From contig JAFSCX010000014.1 of NCBI GenBank assembly GCA_017436525.1, forward strand, positions 1-48,391: a DNA stretch of 48,391 bases. The letters are read 5' to 3'. Shown here in pieces: positions 43,455-48,391 of the stretch. The number at the start of each line of letters is the position of its first letter. Position 1 is the stretch's first letter. The position numbers and the translations under genes are program-made. Source of the stretch: Clostridia bacterium (GTDB taxonomy: Bacteria; Bacillota; Clostridia; Oscillospirales; QAKW01). The notes beneath the pieces were generated by a model that saw nothing but the letters and a program-made list of their open reading frames with translations, had not been told where the DNA came from and made no database searches.

Positions 43455-44648
43455 TTATTTGTTTAGCAGCCAGTCTGCCACGTCGACAACTCGAACGCCC
43501 TCGTATTGATATTCGGGGTTTCTTGTTCGTGCTATGACCATCTTGGGATAGGCATCCTTGATTTTGAGCAGAGGATCCACTTCTCGCTTAAAGGTATCGG
43601 GATGGGTAATATTGTCCGAAACCTGAATATAAATTTTCTCGTTTCTCTTCAGAGCCACAAAGTCGACCTCTTTTTTATATAAGACACCGACATAAACCTC
43701 GTAGCCGCGTCGGAGCAATTCCATGGCAACGATGTTTTCGATTACTCTGCCGTTATCTAAGTTTTTCGTACCGAGCTTGGCGTAGCGGAAAGTGTGATCA
43801 CTTAAATAGTACTTATCGTTGGAAGCGAGATATTTTTTACCTTTAATGTCATATCTGCGGAATTTGTAAAAAGCAAAAGCATTGCAAAGATAATTCAGAT
43901 AATTACCCACCGTCTTATGATTGATTTTATCCTTGTTTGAGGTGAGGGTATCGGTGATGCTTCTTGCCGAGGTTAAGTTGGATACGTTATCCATCAAGAA
44001 TTGAGAAATACGATCCATCAAAGCGGGATTTTTGATGTTATACTTTTGACGTATATCCCTTAGAATCAACGTATCAAAGACGGTTTCGATATAATCGTAT
44101 TTATCTTCCTGCTCGTTATACAGATAAGAGCCGGACATACCGCCTTCAAGCATATAATTTTCAAAGGCAGCATATTTATCCGTAAGTCCGAAATAATGCA
44201 CATATTCGGCAAAGGAGAACGGATATACCTTGATTTCAAATGTTCTGCCGGTAAACAATGTTGCCAAGTCTGAACTGAGCAGAAAGGCATTAGAACCCGT
44301 GATATAAATATCGTACATCTCGGTTGCGTGGAGATTGTTTATGCACAGCTCAAAATTATCGCACATTTGAATCTCGTCAATTAAAACGAAATTTTCCTTG
44401 TCTTCTGCATAGTTGTTTTCGATATATTCATTTAATGCTTTGTATTCTTTAAGGTTGTCATACTTAGACAGATTAAAGTTGATATGGATAATATTGGCGT
44501 CGGCAATGTTCTTTTGCACATAGGCTTTGAAGGCTTCGAGCAACTTTGATTTACCGGAACGGCGCACCCCCGTCAAGACTTTAATATCGGGCGTTCCGAT
44601 CACACCTATCATTTTATCTAAGTATTGTTTTCTTTCGATCAGTTTCAT
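43455..44648 (-). CDS. AAA ATPase with DUF4143-type C-terminal domain
   Basis: A 397-residue ATP-binding protein. 'DIKVLTGVRRSGKSKLLEAF' contains Walker A; 'FVLIDEIQMCDN' is Walker B; 'DIYITGSNAFLLSSDLATLFTGR' holds sensor I. 'YPFSFAEYVHYFG' and 'DTLILRDIRQKYNI' lead to a winged-helix part and the DUF4143 domain, which has a PD-(D/E)xK-like motif (KKEVDFVALKRNEKIYIQVS). Such proteins are very common, laterally mobile and of unclear function; mobile-element or toxin-like roles have been suggested. It sits in a patch with the RM remnant and inverted repeats. Confidence 0.9.
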   Translation of the reverse strand: MKLIERKQYLDKMIGVIGTPDIKVLTGVRRSGKSKLLEAFKAYVQKNIADANIIHINFNLSKYDNLKEYKALNEYIENNYAEDKENFVLIDEIQMCDNFELCINNLHATEMYDIYITGSNAFLLSSDLATLFTGRTFEIKVYPFSFAEYVHYFGLTDKYAAFENYMLEGGMSGSYLYNEQEDKYDYIETVFDTLILRDIRQKYNIKNPALMDRISQFLMDNVSNLTSARSITDTLTSNKDKINHKTVGNYLNYLCNAFAFYKFRRYDIKGKKYLASNDKYYLSDHTFRYAKLGTKNLDNGRVIENIVAMELLRRGYEVYVGVLYKKEVDFVALKRNEKIYIQVSDNITHPDTFKREVDPLLKIKDAYPKMVIARTRNPEYQYEGVRVVDVADWLLNK

Positions 44649-44669
44649 AGAAAATCACCTCGCAACGAT

Positions 44670-44885
44670 ATTATACCTTAAACGCAAAGCGTTTTGGTAT
44701 AATCGTCCATCATTTTCGGTTGCCTGCCGTGCAGGCGAGAAAATCGGACATCCTATAATATCCGCAAAAACCGGTAACCAATAATTCAAGTAGATGCTTA
44801 TGCGGATATTATACCACATTTGTTTCCCAAAATCAATGGATTTTCAATATTGGGAAACAAGCACATCAAACATATTATAATCCGC
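44670..44885. repeat. Cluster of inverted repeats upstream of the ATPase gene
   Basis: No gene in this stretch. In order: ATTATACC...GGTATAAT hairpin with AACGC-AAA-GCGTT inside (44670-44703); GCCTGC-CGT-GCAGGC (44722-44736); a perfect 12-bp inverted repeat TATAATATCCGC (44754-44765) / GCGGATATTATA (44802-44813); TTGTTTCCCAA (44820-44830) / TTGGGAAACAA (44850-44860); and a third TATAATCCGC near 44875-44884. It may be the edge of a mobile element or a set of operators. Confidence 0.7.
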
Positions 44886-45076
44886 AACAATGCAAAGGGA
44901 AAATTTACTTCACGACAATTGGATTGTTCACCATACCGCGGGAACAGAAACTTTTTTAGATGATAGAAGAATACGCAAAGAAAACCGGCCAAGTGTCCTT
45001 AGGAACACTTGGCCAAAGCGGGAGGTATTTTTTTATTTTCTTTTACATAGGCTTGTACCAAAGGAAGTGAAGCATT
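44886..45076 (+). other. spoIID upstream region with a strong hairpin
   Basis: GGCCAAGTGT (44987-44996) and ACACTTGGCC (45005-45014) form a strong stem whose 8-base loop can pair further. T7 begins 14 bases later, too far for a canonical terminator. I cannot identify a sigma-E promoter with confidence. No gene is visible. Confidence 0.5.
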
Positions 45077-46045
45077 ATGATAAAAAAGCATTGGATCGCC
45101 CTCTTTTTTCTTTTTCTCCTGCTCCCCTATCTGATCTTAACAATATTTGTGGAGGTAAAACCCGAGAAAACTCCGCAAAAAGAAGAGGAGCAAAAAAGTT
45201 CCGGCTTTACCGTAACCCTCTACCGCAGCGAGCAAAATCGCTTTGAGGAACTGCCGCTGCGGGATTACTTATGGGGTGCATTGGCCGGAGAGATGCCCGC
45301 CTCTTATCCCAAAGAGGCTTTGAAAGCTCAGGTGGTGGCTTGCTATAGTTATCTTCTTCATCGGCAAAAGACCGTAGCAGAGCATCCCGCTCAAAACTTT
45401 GGCCATGATGGGGATATCTGCGATAATCCTGCCCATTGCAAAGCCTATCTCCCTCCCGATGAGGCTGCCGCACGCTATGGAGAGGATTGGTATGAAACCA
45501 GCGCACCCATCCTCTCTCAAGCAGTGGATGAGGTCTTTGGTCAAGCGCTTTTATATGATCAACAACCGGTCAATGCGGTCTTTCATGCCATGTCCGGCGG
45601 ATATACGGAAAATGCTGCCGATGTATGGGGGGCAGAAGTGCCCTACTTGCAATCGGTCGATTCCAATTGGGATAAAAAAGCAAAGGATTTTTCCAGCACT
45701 GCAGAATTTTCTTTGGATGAAATGCGGGAAATTTTAGGGCAGCAGGATTGCTCCTTAGGAGCAGTAACCCTCACCGAGGGAGGATCGGTCGCCACTCAGG
45801 TGATCGGCGGAAAAAGCTATACCGGCCGAGAGCTACGCAATCTCTTTTCCTTAAGAAGCACCCGTTTTACATTAAACATCGAAGAGGATACTGCCGTATT
45901 CTCCGTATCGGGCTACGGCCATCAAGTTGGGCTGAGCCAGCATGGGGCAAGCATTTTAGCAGAAGAAGGGTATCAATACCAAGAGATTCTTTTTTATTAC
46001 TACACCGGCACCACACTCCAAAAAGACTATTATCCCTCTTTTTGA
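45077..46045 (+). CDS. spoIID: Stage II sporulation protein D (SpoIID)
   Basis: A 322-residue lytic transglycosylase of spore engulfment, anchored by one N-terminal helix (WIALFFLFLLLPYLILTIFV). 'LPLRDYLWGALAGEMPASYPKEALKAQVVACYSYL' (in parts) carries the catalytic Glu; 'FHAMSGGYTENAADVWGAEVPYLQSVDSNWD' and the C-terminal 'YGHQVGLSQHGA' are the other conserved blocks. Made in the mother cell, it cleaves glycan strands as the membrane migrates. It is followed by a SpoIIQ-like gene, the usual clostridial order. Confidence 0.95.
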   Translation: MIKKHWIALFFLFLLLPYLILTIFVEVKPEKTPQKEEEQKSSGFTVTLYRSEQNRFEELPLRDYLWGALAGEMPASYPKEALKAQVVACYSYLLHRQKTVAEHPAQNFGHDGDICDNPAHCKAYLPPDEAAARYGEDWYETSAPILSQAVDEVFGQALLYDQQPVNAVFHAMSGGYTENAADVWGAEVPYLQSVDSNWDKKAKDFSSTAEFSLDEMREILGQQDCSLGAVTLTEGGSVATQVIGGKSYTGRELRNLFSLRSTRFTLNIEEDTAVFSVSGYGHQVGLSQHGASILAEEGYQYQEILFYYYTGTTLQKDYYPSF

Positions 46046-46102
46046 ATATCCTTTGAAAATTCGGTCAATATTATTAGCAAACGACCGAAAGGAAGAAAAA
46101 AT

Positions 46103-46771
46103 ATGAAAAATAAATTGCTTCATTTTTTCAAAACAAAAGGATACTATACGGTATTGGCTGCGGCAGTGCTGACAGTTGGTGTGATCGGCCTTCTCTCCTA
46201 TCGAGCCTCTCAAAAGGAATTGGCCGAGACCCCCATCACAGAAGAATCCAAGGATGTGGAAAAGGTAGAAGAGAATGTAACCGATGATCGGAAAGAGACA
46301 GAAAGCGATGATAAAAAAGAGCCTGTTTCCGATGGTCAATCTGCTCCGTCTGTGGAAAAATTGGAATATACCGCTCCCTTAAAGGGCGAGATCATCGGCC
46401 ATTATTCCCCCGATCAGCCGGTTTATTCCTATACCTTAAAGGATTGGCGGGTCCACAATGGGATTGATATTGCCGCCAAAGCCGGCACCGAAGTTTCCAA
46501 TGTGGCGGAGGGCATGGTCGAGCGAGCAGGAGTAGACGACCTTTTAGGAAATTTGGTTGTCATCCGCCATACCGACGGAAAAATCTCCCGCTATGCCTCT
46601 TTGGATAAAATCACAGTAAGCGAAGGGCAGGTTGTGGAAAAGGGTGCATCCATCGGCACGGTGGGGACCTCTATGCTGCTGGAATGCGGCGAAGCGGCTC
46701 ATCTCCATTATGAGCTTTGGAGCGAGGAAAAACCAAGCGACCCCACCTTTTTATTTGAAAGCGCCAAATAA
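46103..46771 (+). CDS. spoIIQ: M23 metallopeptidase, SpoIIQ-like
   Basis: A 222-residue protein: one N-terminal transmembrane helix (VLAAAVLTVGVIGLLSYRAS), an acidic charged linker (about 37-85), and a LytM domain. Zinc ligands appear intact: HNGIDIAA (H-x3-D) and HLHYELW (H-x-H), unlike the degenerate B. subtilis SpoIIQ. Adjacent to spoIID, so a role in the forespore-side channel or engulfment is likely. Its 3' end overlaps a minus-strand gene by 64 bases. An inverted pair TTCGGTC/GACCGAA lies upstream (46060-46089). Confidence 0.87.
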   Translation: MKNKLLHFFKTKGYYTVLAAAVLTVGVIGLLSYRASQKELAETPITEESKDVEKVEENVTDDRKETESDDKKEPVSDGQSAPSVEKLEYTAPLKGEIIGHYSPDQPVYSYTLKDWRVHNGIDIAAKAGTEVSNVAEGMVERAGVDDLLGNLVVIRHTDGKISRYASLDKITVSEGQVVEKGASIGTVGTSMLLECGEAAHLHYELWSEEKPSDPTFLFESAK

Positions 46772-47070
46772 CGATCGTGCTTCATCCGCGCTGCGTTTGG
46801 GGTAAGGCGGGTAGGCATTTCGGCAGCCACTTGCTGCCATGTGAAGCCTCGAAAATAGCGTAATTCAAAAATCAGCCGCAGCTCAGAATCGGGAATGGTT
46901 GCGATAAATTTGGTAACCTCCCATAGAGCATCGGCAAGAATGGCGGCATGCCGGCGAAGTTTTTTCTCCCATGCCGCCACTTTCCATTCTCCCCCTTGAG
47001 GCATCATGGAAAGAAGCCTTTGATATTCCTCTAATTCCCTGCGAACAAAACGTACATCAGGCAGATTCAT
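46708..47070 (-). CDS. Phage-like protein with sigma-70 region 4-type HTH
   Basis: A 120-residue protein. A charged helical N-terminus (FVRRELEEYQRLLSMM) precedes 'IPDSELRLIFELRYFRGFTWQQVAAEMPTRLTPNAARMKHDRYL' (in parts), a sigma-70 region 4-like HTH found in phage late regulators and DUF1492-type proteins. The ATG at 47070 has GGAGG nine bases upstream; an ATG at 47076 is closer to that site. It overlaps the zinc-ribbon gene upstream and runs 64 bases into the tail of spoIIQ, so its last 21 residues are encoded opposite SpoIIQ. Role unknown; probably phage-derived. Confidence 0.77.
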   Translation of the reverse strand: MNLPDVRFVRRELEEYQRLLSMMPQGGEWKVAAWEKKLRRHAAILADALWEVTKFIATIPDSELRLIFELRYFRGFTWQQVAAEMPTRLTPNAARMKHDRYLALSNKKVGSLGFSSLQSS

Positions 47071-47218
47071 GCTCATCCGCCTCCTCCAGCATCCCCGTAA
47101 TCTTGCAATGAGGACACCCGAGATACTCCTTTTCCCAAGGGCCATGCAAACCATGTCGCTCAGAAATGATGATTGGTTGCGAAAAAAGACGATGGCAATT
47201 ATAGCATCGGTAAATCAA
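47057..47218 (-). CDS. Small zinc-ribbon protein, phage-like
   Basis: A 53-residue protein from a TTG start at 47218, with GGAGGTG seven bases upstream inside the preceding gene. Two CxxC pairs (CYNC near residue 5 and CPHC near 35) separated by about 27 residues form a zinc ribbon, with HGLHGPWEKEYLG between. The tail is acidic (EEADEHES). Similar small proteins are frequent in phage early regions. It overlaps the XRE gene by 20 bases and the HTH gene by 14. A longer reading from 47353 would overlap almost the whole XRE gene and is unlikely. Confidence 0.72.
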   Translation of the reverse strand: MIYRCYNCHRLFSQPIIISERHGLHGPWEKEYLGCPHCKITGMLEEADEHESA

Positions 47219-47402
47219 CGGGAAACACCTCCAAAAAAGCACATCCCAAAGCATTGCAAAGCGCTGTTGCCACCCGCATGGAGGGATACCCTCCACGCCG
47301 CTCCAACATACTGACTGTAGTGCGGGAAACACCCGCCCTTCTTGCAAGTTCACTTTGGGTCATACGGCGCTTGGTTCGCGCAAAATATAAGCGATTATTC
47401 AT
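47199..47402 (-). CDS. XRE-family HTH regulator
   Basis: A 67-residue Cro/C1-type HTH protein, essentially the DNA-binding domain alone. 'ARTKRRMTQSELARRAGVSRTTVSMLERRGGYPSMRVATALCNALGC' (in parts) spans the five helices. GGAG eight bases before the ATG. It is the first of three overlapping minus-strand genes and diverges from the NUDIX gene, so it may repress its own cassette. Confidence 0.9.
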   Translation of the reverse strand: MNNRLYFARTKRRMTQSELARRAGVSRTTVSMLERRGGYPSMRVATALCNALGCAFLEVFPVDLPML

Positions 47403-47501
47403 ATTCTTTTCTCCTTATTCTCGGGATATCGGAATCCCGTTATTGATCTCTGCGTACCTCTATTTTATGCACAATATTTCGACAATGTAAAGAAAAACCA
47501 T

Positions 47502-47530
47502 TTGACATAATTCGACTGATGAAATAAAAT
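47502..47530 (+). promoter_or_regulatory. Sigma-A promoter of the NUDIX gene
   Basis: TTGACA (47502-47507), 17-base spacer, TAAAAT (47525-47530), 24 bases before the start codon. The gap to the XRE start (47403-47501) also holds that gene's promoter; I cannot assign its boxes. Confidence 0.78.
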
Positions 47531-47554
47531 GGTAGATAAGAGGTGAGATTGACC

Positions 47555-48100
47555 ATGTCTTTTGTCGAAAAAAAATTGGACGAGCGATTAGTTTATGACG
47601 GAATGATCTTTTCTGTCTATCATTCAAAAGTGGTGCTGCCCGATGGGCGAGAAGCTTGGCGAGATTATATTACCCATCATGGCGGCGCAGGAATTCTGCC
47701 CATCAGCGCAGATGATACGATATTTTTGGTCAAGCAATACCGCATCGGTGTAGAGAAGGAATTACTGGAGATTCCTGCCGGAAAATTAGAAGAGGGAGAA
47801 GATCCTCTTTTCACTGCAAGCCGTGAGCTGGAAGAAGAGGTCGGCTATACACCAAACCGCATTATCCCCTTGGGCCATATGGAGCTCTCCCCCGCTTATC
47901 TTGGCGAGCTGACCCATCTTTTCATCGGCACCGAGCTTACTCCTAAAAAAGCCGCTCTGGATGAGGATGAATTTCTCTCGGTGGTAGAGCTTCCCTTTGA
48001 AGAAGCGCTACGCATGGTATTAGAAGGCGAGATTACCGACGGCAAGACGCAAAATGCCATTTTGAAAGCGGCATTGCTGAAACAAAAAGGAATTCTATAA
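47555..48100 (+). CDS. NUDIX hydrolase, ADP-ribose pyrophosphatase-type
   Basis: A 181-residue NUDIX enzyme. The Nudix box is complete: GKLEEGEDPLFTASRELEEE followed by VG (G-x5-E-x7-REUxEExGU). 'FLVKQYRIGVEKELLEIPAGKLE' before it and 'SPAYLGELTHLFIG' after it are typical of ADP-ribose/ADP-sugar pyrophosphatases (NudF-like). The ATG at 47555 fits the family length; a GTG four codons upstream is less likely. It ends in a strong terminator. Confidence 0.92.
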   Translation: MSFVEKKLDERLVYDGMIFSVYHSKVVLPDGREAWRDYITHHGGAGILPISADDTIFLVKQYRIGVEKELLEIPAGKLEEGEDPLFTASRELEEEVGYTPNRIIPLGHMELSPAYLGELTHLFIGTELTPKKAALDEDEFLSVVELPFEEALRMVLEGEITDGKTQNAILKAALLKQKGIL

Positions 48101-48104
48101 ATTT

Positions 48105-48144
48105 GTGGCTGTAAAAAACGGAAGTTTTTTACAGCCACTTTTTT
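48105..48144 (+). terminator. Terminator of the NUDIX gene
   Basis: GTGGCTGTAAAAAAC (48105-48119) pairs perfectly with 48124-48138 around GGAA, followed by six T. Member of the GGCTG-type terminator family in this window. Confidence 0.92.
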
Positions 48145-48391
48145 ATTTTAGGGTGAGCAATTATACTTGAACACCGTTTTGAAAAGGTGTTTTTTCGCTC
48201 ACTCATTGTTAAAATACTCGCCAATACGGCAGTATTGGCTGCGTTTTATGCCTCGATTGAACAAAAAAATACTCTTTTCAAAATCCTTGACCGCAAAGGG
48301 AGAAGATTTTGTGGAATTTTTGCTCAATTTGGATGAAGCAAGGCTGCCGCCTTGCGAGAACAAATTGGGTGAAAAGTACCGAAATATGCCG
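48145..48391. other. Structured, repeat-like segment at the right edge
   Basis: Nested inverted repeats: GTGAGC (48155-48160) with GCTCAC (48197-48202) enclosing AACACC-N10-GGTGTT (48171-48192), then GCCAATAC-GGCA-GTATTGGC (48220-48239). The texture resembles intergenic repeats I recall from gut Clostridia rather than a unique gene. Only one copy is in the window. Confidence 0.5.
48248..48391 (+). CDS. Possible partial reading frame in the edge repeat
   Basis: From ATG 48248 the frame stays open for 48 codons to the window end, beginning PRLNKKILFSKSLTAKGEDF. There is no ribosome-binding site and the segment looks repeat-like, so this may be a spurious frame rather than a gene. Confidence 0.2.
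   Translation, partial: MPRLNKKILFSKSLTAKGEDFVEFLLNLDEARLPPCENKLGEKYRNMP

Noticed and set aside
47057-47353. 98-residue version of the small zinc-ribbon protein
   Set aside because: It would overlap nearly the whole XRE gene; the TTG at 47218 with a good GGAGGTG gives a sensible 53-residue protein.
1-48391. CRISPR arrays, tRNA and rRNA genes
   Set aside because: No regularly spaced direct repeats and no cloverleaf or rRNA signature was seen on reading both strands; a tRNAscan or Infernal run would settle it.

Overview
The window comes from an endospore-forming, anaerobic member of the Firmicutes (Clostridia), probably a gut species; I cannot name the genus. The pointers are spoIID and a spoIIQ-like gene, a HrcA/CIRCE heat-shock operon, a T-box leader before pheST, an IreB-family protein, a ZTP-type riboswitch, and the fermentation enzymes PflB/PflA and AdhE. 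Genes are tightly packed on both strands, many with ATGA-type overlaps and clear sigma-A promoters with 17-base spacers. No tRNA, rRNA or CRISPR array was recognised.

Layout, left to right. 1-2012 (minus): 5' part of a large exported beta-helix-type surface protein that runs off the edge. 2258-3932 (minus): sugar-phosphate epimerase and a GatD-like zinc dehydrogenase. 4036-7933 (plus): an apparently autoregulated zinc-uptake operon (Fur/Zur regulator, ZnuA, ZnuC, ZnuB, a lipoprotein, a GNAT). 8010-10073 (plus): cytidylate-kinase-like protein and a MATE exporter. 10118-14093 (minus): RNA methyltransferase, a pair of membrane proteins (one DUF5058-like) and a membrane-anchored M20 peptidase, which together look like an uptake/hydrolysis module. 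14178-17278 (plus): riboswitch-controlled pflB-pflA. 17319-20701 (minus): adhE and a small-molecule kinase. 21145-25515 (minus): a five-gene run (membrane protein, nnr, alr, zinc-ribbon membrane protein, LysR regulator). 25585-29652 (plus): T-box, pheS, pheT, then ireB. 30031-32701 (minus): M81 metallopeptidase and DUF362 ferredoxin protein. 32823-37553 (minus): hrcA-grpE-dnaK-dnaJ under CIRCE. 37586-42502: PC4-like protein, a DUF3810-like membrane protein, mnmA-degV and fba. 42577-44885: a scar of horizontally acquired DNA, with a fused type III mod/res remnant, a DUF4143-type ATPase and a cluster of inverted repeats. 45077-48100: spoIID, spoIIQ, a three-gene phage-like cassette (XRE, zinc ribbon, sigma-like HTH) and a NUDIX hydrolase. 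The last ~250 bases are a structured, repeat-like segment.

The most unusual signal is a ~288-base intergenic element present twice (20820-21106 and 29702-29989), about 90 percent identical by eye, with imperfect inverted ends. At each site it lies between two near-copies of a terminator hairpin that is specific to that site. This looks like a small mobile or structured element that inserts into terminators and duplicates them. Other points to follow up are the DUF5058/M20 module, the zinc-operon lipoprotein with a Cys-Cys pair, the DUF3810-like protein that has lost its metallopeptidase motif, and the family of related GGCTG-type terminators.
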